A stretch of DNA of 64,000 nucleotides, taken from contig CAIXPL010000029.1 of NCBI GenBank assembly GCA_903921325.1, positions 1 through 64,000 of the forward strand, given 5' to 3'. The position numbers and the translations under genes are program-made. A model generated the notes under the pieces. It had not been told where the DNA came from. It worked only from the letters and a program-made list of their open reading frames with translations, and did not search any database. The stretch is from an uncultured Pseudomonadota bacterium (GTDB taxonomy: Bacteria; Pseudomonadota; Gammaproteobacteria; Burkholderiales; SG8-39). Shown piece by piece: positions 46,946-56,633 of the stretch (position 1 is its first letter; each line of letters opens with the position of its first letter).

Positions 46946-47812
46946 ATGAACAATTTGATTGATGGTAGTGCTCTGGCCGCAACCATTCGGGCCCAATTGC
47001 GCGTTCGGGTCGCCGCTCTGGCACGTCCGCCAGGCCTCGCGGTGATCGTTGTTGGTGACAATCCGGCCGCGGCCGTCTACGTTCGCAACAAGATTCGCGC
47101 GTGTGCCGAGGTCGGGGTGATGAGCGAGCGCGTCGCACTGCCGGCAGACATCAGTCAATCGGCGCTGCATGAGTACATCGACGAATTGAACCAGCGGTCT
47201 GACATCGACGGCATTCTGGTTCAGATGCCCCTGCCCGCCCTGATCGACGCCCGGCTCGCCATCGATCGGGTCGCCCCCCACAAGGATGTCGATGGATTGC
47301 ACAGCGCCAATCTGGGCGCGCTGCTGAGCGGACGCCCACAGTTTGTTGCCTGCACGGCAGCCGGTGTCATCGCATTGATCGAATCGACCGGTCGCACGAT
47401 CCGCGGTCAGGTGGCTACCGTGGTGGGTGCGAGCGCCGTGGTCGGCAAACCGGCCGCGCTGCTGCTGCTCAGTCGCGGGGCAACCGTTACCCTGTGCAAT
47501 TCGTCCACCCGCGATCTGGCTGCACACACCCGGGCTGCCGACATTCTCGTGGTTGCCGTTGGTCGCCCGGGGTTAATCGGCGCAGACATGGTGAAACCGG
47601 GTGCCATCGTCATTGATGTCGGCATCAATCGGCGCGCCGATGGGCGGCTGGCCGGTGATGTGGATTTCGCATCGGTGGCAGCGGTTGCCGGGAGGATCAC
47701 GCCAGTGCCAGGGGGGGTTGGACCGATGACCGTTGCCATGCTGGTCGCCAATACCGTAACTGCAGCCGAACAATCCATCGCCCGCACCATTCAGACCCAG
47801 GCCACCTCATGA
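46946..47812 (+). CDS. folD: Bifunctional methylenetetrahydrofolate dehydrogenase / methenyltetrahydrofolate cyclohydrolase, divergent
   Basis: FolD links 5,10-methylene-, methenyl- and 10-formyl-THF. The 288-residue protein keeps the catalytic YVRNK (Y45, K49), DGILVQMPLP, PHKDVDGLH and PVPGGVGPMTVAMLVANT. Two usually invariant sites are changed: the PCTPxG loop reads ACTAAG (135-140) and the GRSxxVGKP loop reads GASAVVGKP (161-169), losing the Arg that often contacts the NADP phosphate. The fold is clear; cofactor choice may differ. Its stop overlaps the prlC start (ATGA). Confidence 0.9.
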   Translation: MNNLIDGSALAATIRAQLRVRVAALARPPGLAVIVVGDNPAAAVYVRNKIRACAEVGVMSERVALPADISQSALHEYIDELNQRSDIDGILVQMPLPALIDARLAIDRVAPHKDVDGLHSANLGALLSGRPQFVACTAAGVIALIESTGRTIRGQVATVVGASAVVGKPAALLLLSRGATVTLCNSSTRDLAAHTRAADILVVAVGRPGLIGADMVKPGAIVIDVGINRRADGRLAGDVDFASVAAVAGRITPVPGGVGPMTVAMLVANTVTAAEQSIARTIQTQATS

Positions 47813-49953
47813 ATCCCCTGCTCGATTTTTCGGCGCTGCCGCGCTATGACCTGATCGATTCCGCGGCTGACAATTCAGCCATTCGAAACGACGTAGGCGC
47901 TGCGGTTGATCAACTGTTAAGCGAGGGCCGCGCGCTGATTGCGCGCCTGACCGAGCACGGTAGCGCGCTTGATTGGGATCACTTCGTTGCGCCGCTCTCA
48001 CTGGCCGGCGAGCGCCTGTCACGCGCCTGGGGCATGGTGTCACATCTGCACAGCGTTCTGGACAGCCCTGCCCTGCGGCAGGCGCACGCTGACAACGAAC
48101 CGAAAATCGTCGAGTACTACACCGAACTCGGCCAGAACCTGACTTTGTTTGAAAAATACAAGGCTCTGGCCGCAAGCGCTGGCTATGGGGAGCTCTCGGC
48201 AACCCGGCAACGGATCATCGATCACGAAATCCGCGACTTCCGGCTTTCGGGAGCCGAACTGGGTGAGCAGGACAAGGCACGCTTTGCGCAGATCCAGGCC
48301 GAATTGGCTCGCCTGTCGACCCGATTCTCGGAAAACGTCATGGATGCAACCAAAGCGTTTGCCATCTGGATCGACGACGCACACGTGCTGCAAGGCCTGC
48401 CCGCCGATGAGCTGCAATCGCTGGCCGAGGCGGCCCAGCGCGACGGCCGCAGCGGCTACAAGATCACGCTGCAGATGCCCTCCTACCTGCCGATCATGCA
48501 GTACGCAGAGAACCGCGCGTTGCGCGAGGTGCTCTACCGGGCCTACTGTACCCGCGCATCCGGGCAATTCCAGGGCTCGCTCGACACGGCACTGGAATTC
48601 GAACGAGCGGCCAATCACGCCGCACAGGCGCGAACCGCCGCGCAGACCGATGAATGGGACAACACGACAGTGATCAGGGATCTGGTCGCACTGCGCACGG
48701 AGGAAGCGCGCCTGCTCGGATACGCCAACTTTGCCGAACTGTCACTGGTGCCCAAAATGGCCCAGACACCGGCTCAGGTGCTCGAATTTCTGCTCGATCT
48801 GTCGCGCCGCGCACAACCGTTTGCGCGGGCCGATGTGGACGAACTGAAGACGTTCGCCAGGGACACCCTTGCGATCGACGATTTGCAGGCCTGGGATGTC
48901 GGCTACGCCTCGGAAAAATTGCGCACAGCCCGCTATGCCTTTTCTGAGCAGGAGGTGAAGCAATATTTTCCCGAACCCCGGGTGTTCGAGGGCATGTTCC
49001 GCGTGGTGCACAACCTCTACGGCATCCGCATCGAAGCCGACCAGGCGCCAGTCTGGCATCCGGATGTGCGCTTCTTTCGGATCACTTCCGCCGATGGCCG
49101 TTTGATCGGTCAGTTTTACCTGGACGCCTATGCGCGCGATTCGAAGCGGGGCGGCGCCTGGATGGATGAAGCGCGCTCGCGCTCGCGTGCCCTGGGCAAT
49201 GCCACCGCGCAAACGCCGGTAGCCTATATGGTCTGCAACTTTGCCCCACCCGTCGGTGGCAAGCCCGCCTTGCTCACCCATGACGATGTCATTACTCTGT
49301 TTCACGAGTTCGGGCACGCCTTGCATCACCTGCTGACGGCGGTAGACGATATCCAGCTCTCGGGCATTCATGGCGTCGAATGGGACGCGGTCGAACTGCC
49401 CAGTCAGTTCATGGAAAATTTCTGCTGGGAATGGGATGTGTTGCGCCCGATGACCGCGCATGTCGATAGCGGTGAACCCCTGCCGCGGGCGCTGTTTGAT
49501 CGCATGCTCGCAGCACGCAATTTTCAATCCGGTCTGCAAACCGTGCGGCAGATCGAGTTTTCACTGTTCGACCTGCACCTGCATTACGATTACCCTTTGA
49601 CCACCGGCCAGACAGTGCAACAATTGCTCGATCAGGTGCGCAGTCAGGTTGCCGTGATCATTCCACCCGACTGGAATCGATTTGCGCACAGTTTTTCGCA
49701 TATTTTTGCCGGCGGCTATGGTGCCGGCTATTACAGTTACAAGTGGGCTGAAGTGCTGTCGGCCGATGCCTACGGCATGTTTGAAGAGCATGGGGTGCTT
49801 GACCCTGTCACCGGAGCCCGATTTCGTGACGAGATTCTTGCCAAAGGCGGCAGCCGCCCTGCCATCGAGTCGTTTGCAGCGTTTCGCGGACGTGCTCCAC
49901 AAGTCGATGCGCTTCTGCGCCACAGCGGCATGGTGGCCGCGCCCGCGGGTTAG
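47809..49953 (+). CDS. prlC: Oligopeptidase A (M3 family metallopeptidase)
   Basis: The cytosolic zinc peptidase degrades oligopeptides, including signal peptide fragments. The 714-residue protein has the long helical N-terminal domain and the zinc motif LFHEFGHALHHLL with the third ligand in the following VEWDAVELPSQFMENFCWE, then HIFAGGYGAGYYSYKWAEVLSADAY, typical of the family. The ATG overlaps the folD stop. The next gene starts inside its 3' end. Confidence 0.96.
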   Translation: MNPLLDFSALPRYDLIDSAADNSAIRNDVGAAVDQLLSEGRALIARLTEHGSALDWDHFVAPLSLAGERLSRAWGMVSHLHSVLDSPALRQAHADNEPKIVEYYTELGQNLTLFEKYKALAASAGYGELSATRQRIIDHEIRDFRLSGAELGEQDKARFAQIQAELARLSTRFSENVMDATKAFAIWIDDAHVLQGLPADELQSLAEAAQRDGRSGYKITLQMPSYLPIMQYAENRALREVLYRAYCTRASGQFQGSLDTALEFERAANHAAQARTAAQTDEWDNTTVIRDLVALRTEEARLLGYANFAELSLVPKMAQTPAQVLEFLLDLSRRAQPFARADVDELKTFARDTLAIDDLQAWDVGYASEKLRTARYAFSEQEVKQYFPEPRVFEGMFRVVHNLYGIRIEADQAPVWHPDVRFFRITSADGRLIGQFYLDAYARDSKRGGAWMDEARSRSRALGNATAQTPVAYMVCNFAPPVGGKPALLTHDDVITLFHEFGHALHHLLTAVDDIQLSGIHGVEWDAVELPSQFMENFCWEWDVLRPMTAHVDSGEPLPRALFDRMLAARNFQSGLQTVRQIEFSLFDLHLHYDYPLTTGQTVQQLLDQVRSQVAVIIPPDWNRFAHSFSHIFAGGYGAGYYSYKWAEVLSADAYGMFEEHGVLDPVTGARFRDEILAKGGSRPAIESFAAFRGRAPQVDALLRHSGMVAAPAG

Positions 49954-50830
49954 GCTGCTTGCGCTTGTTGCAACTGCCCTGCTGATCGGGGGTGAATGGG
50001 CGATCGCTCAATCGAATGTGCCATTGCCACCCATGGGCCCTGGCGGCGTGCCTATCCCTCCGCCCGGCTTTGCGCCGTCGCAGGGCTTCCCATCGCCGCA
50101 AGGCGGTTATGGCGGCGTCCCAGCGGGGGGCAGTGCAGGAGGTCCAACAGGGAGTGGGGGGCAAGGTGGCAGTGGCGGAGCGGGGCCATTGCCCGGCCCC
50201 AATGGGGCCACCGGCCAGGGGACATCGGGACCGCAATTCTCCGGCGTCGGGCCGAGTGCCAATCGAGGTAACGGTGTGGCACCGGATGCACGGGCACGCC
50301 CGCCGGGTACCGCCGGTCAGTCGCCCGGCGCAGGCAATCTGCCCACACCCGGCGCACCGACGGCAACCAGCTCGCCGCCGGTGCGCAAGACCATGTATCG
50401 ATGGGTCGACGCCAGCGGCCACGTCAACTATTCCGATGTGCCGCCGCCGGCCTCGGCGAACGCGAAAGCCCTGCACGACAACGCCAGCGTGGTTGAGACC
50501 TCAGGGCCGGGGTACGCAACACAGCGCGCGATGAAGTCCTTCCCGGTGGTGTTGTTCAGCGCCCCCGGCTGCAGCAGCACCTGCGAAAATGTGCGCCAGC
50601 AACTGGCCGCGCTGAAGACTCCCGTCACCGAAGTGAATGTGATCGATGCGGCAAGCCTGGACCGTTTGAAGAAGGCATCCGGTGGCAGCACTGTCCCGGT
50701 GCTCACGGTGGGCAAGGACACCATTAATCTGAGCGACCCCGAGGCGCTGAAAGCAGCCCTGCTGGCGGCTGGCTACCCGGTCGGCGGGCGCGCTGACGCG
50801 GCCCGCGCGGATCAAGACCAAAGGCCCTGA
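49907..50830 (+). CDS. Exported DUF4124 protein with a glutaredoxin-like C-terminal domain
   Basis: The only start that fits is ATG 49907, inside prlC (47-base overlap), giving 307 residues. A long N-region and a hydrophobic stretch (RLLALVATALLIGGEWAIAQ) read as a signal peptide. Residues 35-160 are Gly/Pro/Ala-rich and disordered-looking. A DUF4124 segment follows (TMYRWVDASGHVNYSDVPPP, 162-181), then a thioredoxin-fold domain (SFPVVLFSAPGCSSTCENVR ... STVPVLTVG). The redox motif is CSSTC (C222, C226), with three residues between the Cys instead of two. Probably periplasmic. The role is unknown. Confidence 0.75.
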   Translation: MRFCATAAWWPRPRVRLLALVATALLIGGEWAIAQSNVPLPPMGPGGVPIPPPGFAPSQGFPSPQGGYGGVPAGGSAGGPTGSGGQGGSGGAGPLPGPNGATGQGTSGPQFSGVGPSANRGNGVAPDARARPPGTAGQSPGAGNLPTPGAPTATSSPPVRKTMYRWVDASGHVNYSDVPPPASANAKALHDNASVVETSGPGYATQRAMKSFPVVLFSAPGCSSTCENVRQQLAALKTPVTEVNVIDAASLDRLKKASGGSTVPVLTVGKDTINLSDPEALKAALLAAGYPVGGRADAARADQDQRP

Positions 50831-50835
50831 TCGGA

Positions 50836-51603
50836 ATGAGACTCGCGACCTGGAATGTCAATTCGATCAAGGTCCGCTTGCCGCACCTGCTCGACTGGCT
50901 GGCACGCGAGCAGCCCGATTGTGTCTGCCTGCAGGAATTGAAGATGGAATCGGCCAATGTGCCAATCGCAGCCATCGAGCAGGCCGGTTATTTTGCGTAT
51001 GTGAATGGTCAGAAAACCTATAACGGAGTCGCCATCCTCACACGCCAGCAGGCGTTCGACCCAGTGCTCGATATCCCCGGGCTGGATGACCCGCAGCGAC
51101 GGGTGATTGCAGCCACCCTTGAGGGTGTACGCATCGTCTGCGCCTATATGCCCAATGGTCAGGCCGTCGGTAGTGACAAGTACGAGTACAAGCTACGCTG
51201 GCTGGATGCGTTTACCCGCTATGTCGAACAGGAACTGACCCGCCACCCGCGCCTTGCCGTGCTGGGCGATTACAACGTCGCACCCGACGATCGCGATGTG
51301 TACGACCCGGTGCAGTGGGCCGGTCAGATTCTGTGCAGTGACGCCGAGCGAGCAGCCTTTCAGCGCCTGCTCGGACTCGGTCTGCAGGACAGCTTCCGGC
51401 TGTTTGCGCAGGCCGACAAGGTGTTTTCCTGGTGGGATTACCGGATGAACGGATTCAGGCGCAATCTGGGCCTGCGCATCGATCACATCCTGCTATCAGC
51501 ACCACTCGCACAGGCGTGCACAGCCTGCGCGGTGGATCTGGAACCCAGACGTCTCGAACGCCCCTCAGACCACGCTCCGGTGGTGGCCGATATCACGCTC
51601 TAG
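50836..51603 (+). CDS. xthA: Exodeoxyribonuclease III (AP endonuclease)
   Basis: The enzyme cuts DNA at abasic sites and trims 3' ends. The 255-residue protein of the exonuclease/endonuclease/phosphatase fold has LATWNVNSIKVRLPHLLDWL, VCLQELKME with the metal Glu, NGVAILTR, the GDYNVAPDDRDVYDP segment, and LGLRIDHILLS and PSDHAPVVADI with the catalytic His. ATG 50836 lies 5 bases after the previous stop, so it is co-transcribed with prlC. Confidence 0.95.
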   Translation: MRLATWNVNSIKVRLPHLLDWLAREQPDCVCLQELKMESANVPIAAIEQAGYFAYVNGQKTYNGVAILTRQQAFDPVLDIPGLDDPQRRVIAATLEGVRIVCAYMPNGQAVGSDKYEYKLRWLDAFTRYVEQELTRHPRLAVLGDYNVAPDDRDVYDPVQWAGQILCSDAERAAFQRLLGLGLQDSFRLFAQADKVFSWWDYRMNGFRRNLGLRIDHILLSAPLAQACTACAVDLEPRRLERPSDHAPVVADITL

Positions 51604-51745
51604 GCGAGTGGGCCGCAATGCGCGCCGCGCAGGGTAGATCAGACTCTGAACAATTTGCCTCGCACGGTTGAGCGAGGTGACCGGCACGGTGTGCGTTGGC
51701 TGGTCGACGTGCTGCGGGCCCTGCCATCCACCGCATACCGCTGAA

Positions 51746-53353
51746 TCAGGCCATGCGCGCGTACGCGGGCAACGTCAGGAATTCGACATAGTCACCGGTT
51801 GCCAGGTCATCGAAAAGACGGGCCGCTTCCGCATAGTGTCCGGCAGCCCAATCCGCCGCGGAAACCAGCGGTTCGACTTTGGCAAGCTCCTGCGGAATCA
51901 GGGCGCGCACCATGGCAACATCGACTTTGCGTCCATCGGCCAGTACGCCTTTGGGGGAACGTATCCATTGCCATATCTGGGACCGCGAGATTTCGGCGGT
52001 TGCCGCGTCCTCCATCAGGTTGAACACCGGTACGCATCCGTTTCCGCCGAGCCAGGCGCCCAGATACTGGATGCCCACCGAGATATTGTTGCGTACCCCG
52101 GCCTCGGTGATTGGCGCGGAGGGTTGGAAGTCGAGTAATGCAGCCGCACTCAACGCAACATCGTCGCGCTGCCGGCCATACTGATTCGGCGTAGGCATGT
52201 GCTCATCAAATACCGCCTTGGCAATCGGCACCAGCCCCGGATGGGCGACCCAGGTGCCATCGCACCCGTCGGTCACTTCGCGCAACTTGTCAGCACGCAC
52301 TTTGGCAATGGCTGCGTCATTGGCCGCCACATCATTTTTGATCGGAATCTGCGCAGCCATGCCACCCATGGCCGGCGCACCGCGGCGGTGACATGTCTTC
52401 ACCAGCCCAAGTGCATAGGCACGCATGAATGGTGCGGTCATGGTGACCTCGGAGCGGTCGGCCAGACAGAAATTGGGGTTCGATCGGAATTTCTTGATGC
52501 AGGAGAAAATGTAATCCCAGCGACCGATGTTCAAACCGGCCGAATGGTCGCGCAGTTCCCACAGGAACTCGTCCATCTCGAACGCGGCCACCACCGTCTC
52601 GATCAGACAGGTGCCCTTGATGCTGCCATGACGCAAGCCCAGTTCGGCCTCGGCCTGATTGAACACATCGTTCCACAGCCGTGCCTCGAGATGTGATTCC
52701 ATCTTCGGCAGGTAAAAGTACGGACCGGAACCACGGGCGAGCAACTCGGCGGCATTGTGAAAAGCGAATAGTCCGAAATCGAACAGGCCGCCCGAGACCG
52801 GCGTGCCATCGATGAGCACATGCTTCTCATCCAGGTGCCAGCCGCGCGGTCGCGGAATCAGCACAGCGGTCTTCTCCGCGAGCGCATAGTGGCGACCGTT
52901 CTGTTCAAAGGTAATGGTGCGCCGGACCGCGTCGCGCAAATTGATCTGACCATCGATCATATTGAACCAGGTCGGACAGTTGGCATCCTCAAAATCGGCC
53001 ATGAACGTGGCAGCGCCGCAGTTGAGCGCGTTGATCACCATCTTGCGATCAGTCGGCCCGGTGATCTCTACACGTCGATCCAGCATGTCATGCGGCTGCG
53101 GCGCAATGGTCCATTCCGAGGCGCGAATATGCGCGGTCTCGGGCAGAAAATCGGGCATCTCACCGGCATCGAACCGCAGCTGGCGAGCGGCCCGCAGGGC
53201 GAGCAATTCAGCGCGGCGCTTCTCATGTGTGCGATGCAGCTTCGCCACAAATTCAAGTGCCGGTGGCGTCAGTATCTCAGCGAATTCGGCGCTCACTTCT
53301 GCGGTCACCACAACACCGGCCGGCACGGTCAAGGAAACGTGTGTTGCACTCAT
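51746..53353 (-). CDS. aceB: Malate synthase A
   Basis: It condenses glyoxylate and acetyl-CoA to malate in the glyoxylate cycle. The 535-residue length and motifs fit the A form: [76 protein letters not shown] and the signature [37 protein letters not shown] precedes ATG 53353. It lies 30 bases after ntrC, so readthrough from the nitrogen operon is possible. No isocitrate lyase gene is in the window. Confidence 0.95.
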   Translation of the reverse strand: MSATHVSLTVPAGVVVTAEVSAEFAEILTPPALEFVAKLHRTHEKRRAELLALRAARQLRFDAGEMPDFLPETAHIRASEWTIAPQPHDMLDRRVEITGPTDRKMVINALNCGAATFMADFEDANCPTWFNMIDGQINLRDAVRRTITFEQNGRHYALAEKTAVLIPRPRGWHLDEKHVLIDGTPVSGGLFDFGLFAFHNAAELLARGSGPYFYLPKMESHLEARLWNDVFNQAEAELGLRHGSIKGTCLIETVVAAFEMDEFLWELRDHSAGLNIGRWDYIFSCIKKFRSNPNFCLADRSEVTMTAPFMRAYALGLVKTCHRRGAPAMGGMAAQIPIKNDVAANDAAIAKVRADKLREVTDGCDGTWVAHPGLVPIAKAVFDEHMPTPNQYGRQRDDVALSAAALLDFQPSAPITEAGVRNNISVGIQYLGAWLGGNGCVPVFNLMEDAATAEISRSQIWQWIRSPKGVLADGRKVDVAMVRALIPQELAKVEPLVSAADWAAGHYAEAARLFDDLATGDYVEFLTLPAYARMA

Positions 53354-53383
53354 GACTTCTCCAAACAAAGTTCAATCCGTCTG

Positions 53384-54808
53384 TTAAATACGTTCTTCCT
53401 CGAGCGCCGCATCAGCGTTGCCACCGCCCTCGATATCGAGCTCCTGGATCTTGCGCGTGATGGTGTTACGGCCAATACCCAACAATTGTGCCGCCTCAAT
53501 GCGCCGACCGCCAGTGTGTGCAAGCGCCTTGCCAATCAGTATCGCCTCGAACCGACGTGACAATCGATCCATGAGATCGCGCTCGCCCCGCGCGAGCGCG
53601 CCTTCGACTTCGCGTGCCAACGCCACGGTCCAGTCCGCTTCACCATGTACTTTCGGCGCAGCGCGCAATTCAGGTGGCAAGTCCTTGGTCTCGACCACCT
53701 GGCCAGGGGCCATGACGACCAGCCAATGGCAGACATTTTCCAATTGACGGACATTGCCGGGCCAGTCGAAGGCTGTCAGGAAAGCGGTCGCCTCTTCAGT
53801 CAGGCGTTTCTGGTCGACACCGAGTTCGCGCGCACTGCGGGCAAGGAAATGCCGCGCCAGCACCGGGATATCTTCGCTACGCTCGTGCAGGCTGGGCATG
53901 CGCAGGCGAATGACGTTGAGGCGATGGTACAGATCTTCGCGAAACGCGCCTTCGCGCACCCGCTGCTCCAGATCCTGGTGAGTCGCGGCGATCAATCGCA
54001 CATTGGCACGCAGCGGCGCATTGCCGCCCACGCGATAGTAATGACCATCTGACAGAACCCGCAACAGGCGGGTCTGCAGATCAGAGGGCATGTCACCGAT
54101 TTCGTCGAGGAACAGGGTGCCCCCTTCGGCCTGCTCGAAGCGGCCCCGTCGCATGGCCTGCGCGCCGGTAAACGAGCCGCGCTCATGACCGAACAATTCC
54201 GATTCGAGCAAGTCTTTGGGCATCGCCGCAGTATTGATAGCGACAAAGGGCTTGGCGGCACGCGGGCTATGACGGTGCAGGGCACGCGCAACCAGCTCTT
54301 TTCCGGTGCCCGACTCACCAGTGATCAATACCGTCGCGCTGGACTGGCTCAGCCGTCCAATGGCGCGGAATACGTCCTGCATCGAGGCTGCCTGCCCGAT
54401 GATTTCGGTCACTACGGTGTCGGCCTCCTCGGGCATCTGGCCGCGGGTACTTTCGTCGATCGCACGCTGAATCAGCTCGACCGCTCGATCCACGTCAAAA
54501 GGCTTGGGCAAGTATTCAAATGCCCCACCCTGGAACGCCGAAACCGCAGACTCCAGATCGGAGTAGGCGGTCATGATGATGACCGGAAGATTGGGAAAGC
54601 GCGCTTTTACATGGGTCAGCAAGTCGATACCGGATGTGCCGGGCATACGAATATCGGACACCAGCACTTGCGGCGTCGAATGCTCAAGGGCACTCATCGC
54701 TTCCTGCGCCAGTTCGAAGCTGGCGAATTCGATACCCTCGCGGGTTAGCGCCTTCTCCAGAACCCACCGGATCGAGCGGTCATCATCGACTATCCACACT
54801 GGCTTCAT
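53384..54808 (-). CDS. ntrC: Nitrogen regulatory response regulator NtrC (sigma-54 activator)
   Basis: NtrC, when phosphorylated by NtrB, activates sigma-54 promoters under nitrogen limitation. The 474-residue protein has a receiver domain ([15 protein letters not shown]; phospho-Asp in [12 protein letters not shown]), the AAA+ domain (Walker A GESGTGKE; sigma-54 contact loop GSFTGA; Walker B FLDEIGDM) and a C-terminal Fis-type helix-turn-helix ([20 protein letters not shown]). GGGAG precedes ATG 54808. It follows ntrB in the glnA operon. Confidence 0.97.
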   Translation of the reverse strand: MKPVWIVDDDRSIRWVLEKALTREGIEFASFELAQEAMSALEHSTPQVLVSDIRMPGTSGIDLLTHVKARFPNLPVIIMTAYSDLESAVSAFQGGAFEYLPKPFDVDRAVELIQRAIDESTRGQMPEEADTVVTEIIGQAASMQDVFRAIGRLSQSSATVLITGESGTGKELVARALHRHSPRAAKPFVAINTAAMPKDLLESELFGHERGSFTGAQAMRRGRFEQAEGGTLFLDEIGDMPSDLQTRLLRVLSDGHYYRVGGNAPLRANVRLIAATHQDLEQRVREGAFREDLYHRLNVIRLRMPSLHERSEDIPVLARHFLARSARELGVDQKRLTEEATAFLTAFDWPGNVRQLENVCHWLVVMAPGQVVETKDLPPELRAAPKVHGEADWTVALAREVEGALARGERDLMDRLSRRFEAILIGKALAHTGGRRIEAAQLLGIGRNTITRKIQELDIEGGGNADAALEEERI

Positions 54809-54851
54809 GCTTTACTCCCGTTAGACATCAGCACCGTCCTGCCCCGGCCCA

Positions 54852-55955
54852 CTACGGCTGCTCGTGCATGCGCGGCGCGCTGATCGGCAACAGGAAGCGG
54901 AATACGGTCCGGCCCGGATGGCTCTTGCACTCGATCAGCCCGCGATGGTGCTGAACATAGGTTTGAGCCAGCGTCAGTCCCAAGCCGGTGCCTCCTTCGC
55001 GTCCCGACACCAACGGGTAGAAAATGCGATCGAGGATACCGTCCGGTACTCCCGGTCCGTTGTCGATCACTTGCAAATCCAGTGCCAGCTTGTGCCGTTC
55101 GCGTGCAATCGTCACATTGTGTGCAATTCGGGTGCGTAACACGATGCATCCTGGTGCACCCGATGCTTCGCTCCAGCGGGTACCCACCGAGCCAAGCAGC
55201 GCCTGTGCCGCATTGCGAGTGACATTGAGTACGGCCTGGATCAGTTGCTCGCGATCACCGAACACATCAGGCAGGCTGGTGTCATAGTCCCGTTCGACCC
55301 GGATGCCTTGCGGAAATTCGGCCAGCACCAGACTGCGTACCCGCTCGACGACCTCGTGGATGTTGACCCCGTCAAATTTCGGTCGGCGATTGGGTGTGAG
55401 CAGGCGCTCGAGCAAGACCTGCAGGCGATCGGCCTCCTTGATGATCACCTGGGTATATTCGCGCAACTCGGCGCGATCCAGTTCGTGTTCGAGCAATTGC
55501 GCCGAACCACGCAACCCCCCCAGCGGGTTCTTGATCTCATGGGCCAGGTTGCGAATGAGTTCGCGATTGGCCTGGCTCTGGGTCAGTTGCAAGGTTTCGC
55601 GTTCGATCCGCAGTTGCTGTTCGATCTGACGCAATTCGATCAACAGCACTGCACCAGGCAACTCCACCGGCGTGGCAAGGCAACTGACATGCAATGCCTC
55701 GCCATGCGGGCGGGCAATCTCAACGTCGTTATCCCAAAACCCGCGCTGGGCGGCGATCGCAGTTCGTAACTGCCCTTCCAGTGCGCTCATGTCCGCAAGC
55801 AGCAGAGGCAGGCCAACACCCACCATGGAACGTCGCGAGCTGCCGATAAGACTCTCGGCCGCGGCATTGGCATCCTGCACGCGCAGATCCTGATCGATCA
55901 GCAGGACTGCCGTTGCCAGCAGATCCATGCCATCACCAAAATGCCGCGCGCTCAT
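54852..55955 (-). CDS. ntrB: Nitrogen regulation sensor histidine kinase NtrB
   Basis: NtrB phosphorylates or dephosphorylates NtrC under control of PII. The 367-residue cytosolic protein has a PAS domain (AVLLIDQDLRVQDANAAAESLIG), the dimerisation and His site ELIRNLAHEIKNPLGGLRGSAQLLE, and the ATPase core (NAAQALL, VIDNGPGVPDGILDRIFYPL, GREGGTGLGLTLAQTYVQHHRG). No membrane segments are present. It lies between the DUF4124 gene and ntrC, all leftward. Confidence 0.96.
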   Translation of the reverse strand: MSARHFGDGMDLLATAVLLIDQDLRVQDANAAAESLIGSSRRSMVGVGLPLLLADMSALEGQLRTAIAAQRGFWDNDVEIARPHGEALHVSCLATPVELPGAVLLIELRQIEQQLRIERETLQLTQSQANRELIRNLAHEIKNPLGGLRGSAQLLEHELDRAELREYTQVIIKEADRLQVLLERLLTPNRRPKFDGVNIHEVVERVRSLVLAEFPQGIRVERDYDTSLPDVFGDREQLIQAVLNVTRNAAQALLGSVGTRWSEASGAPGCIVLRTRIAHNVTIARERHKLALDLQVIDNGPGVPDGILDRIFYPLVSGREGGTGLGLTLAQTYVQHHRGLIECKSHPGRTVFRFLLPISAPRMHEQP

Positions 55956-55974
55956 GCGCGGCCCCCGCAGGCGT

Positions 55975-56511
55975 TTAGCGCAACGAACCCAATTCGTTCT
56001 GCAACGCCTCGATGTTCTTGGTGTGCTGGTCTATCTTGTCCTGATAGGGTGCCAGCCGGTCGAGCACACGTTGATAGTTGCGCTCGTTTCCACTGCGCTG
56101 CCCCTCCTGCTCGGCAAAGTCCGCCTTGGCGCTCGCCAAAGCCGCCTCTTCGTCGGCCAGTTCCTTTTGCAGGATTTTGCGCCGACTGTCGTCGCGCGCC
56201 CGCTGCGTGCCTGCACTCACATTCGGCGGCACGCGGCCAGCCGGGACCGCGGCACTTTGCGGTGGTGGTGAATTGCCAGCCGGAGGACGCACGACAGACA
56301 CTTCCTTGGTTACAGCCGTGCATTGTTTTCCGGTGGTATCGGCCTGCACGTTCGTATATTGCGGCCGGCCCGAGCCATCGACGCAACGCCATACCGGCCC
56401 GCCCTGCGCCTGGGCGATGCCGCTGAGCAAAAGCATGCTCAGCATGGCCAGTGCCGCACCCGCGGTTGCGCGATACGCGACAGTCAATGATCCGGTCAAA
56501 CGGGTAGCCAT
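55975..56511 (-). CDS. Exported DUF4124-domain coiled-coil protein
   Basis: A signal peptide (hydrophobic AGAALAMLSMLLLSGIAQAQ) is followed by a DUF4124 segment (VWRCVDGSGRPQYTNVQAD), a Pro/Ala-rich linker and a charged coiled coil of about 75 residues (RKILQKELADEEAALASAK ... NIEALQNELGSLR). The protein is probably periplasmic. ATG 56511 gives 178 residues; ATG 56526 adds five. Its place between glnA and ntrB is common in betaproteobacteria, but its role is not known to me. Confidence 0.82.
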   Translation of the reverse strand: MATRLTGSLTVAYRATAGAALAMLSMLLLSGIAQAQGGPVWRCVDGSGRPQYTNVQADTTGKQCTAVTKEVSVVRPPAGNSPPPQSAAVPAGRVPPNVSAGTQRARDDSRRKILQKELADEEAALASAKADFAEQEGQRSGNERNYQRVLDRLAPYQDKIDQHTKNIEALQNELGSLR

Positions 56512-56581
56512 GGAACCACAATCCATGAGGGACGACCGGGTCAGTGTAGGGGATGGTCACAACAAAGACAACCGCGCGCCG

Positions 56582-56609
56582 GCGGGGAGGCAACTGGCGG
56601 CCTCCCCGC
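56582..56609 (-). terminator. Strong hairpin downstream of glnA (terminator or attenuator)
   Basis: A perfect 10-bp GC-rich stem GCGGGGAGGC / GCCTCCCCGC with an 8-base loop lies 24 bases after the glnA stop. The following transcript is only moderately U-rich (GGTTGTCTTTGTT a few bases on). It would lower expression of DUF4124-ntrB-ntrC relative to glnA, as in other glnA-ntrBC operons. Confidence 0.6.
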
Positions 56610-56633
56610 ACGGCACGATTCACCGCACTCGCC

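Noticed and set aside
45417-46949. 510-codon open frame on the plus strand opposite aceE
   Set aside because: It is the antisense shadow of a perfectly conserved aceE; no start signal or known domain, and GC-rich codon bias opens such frames.
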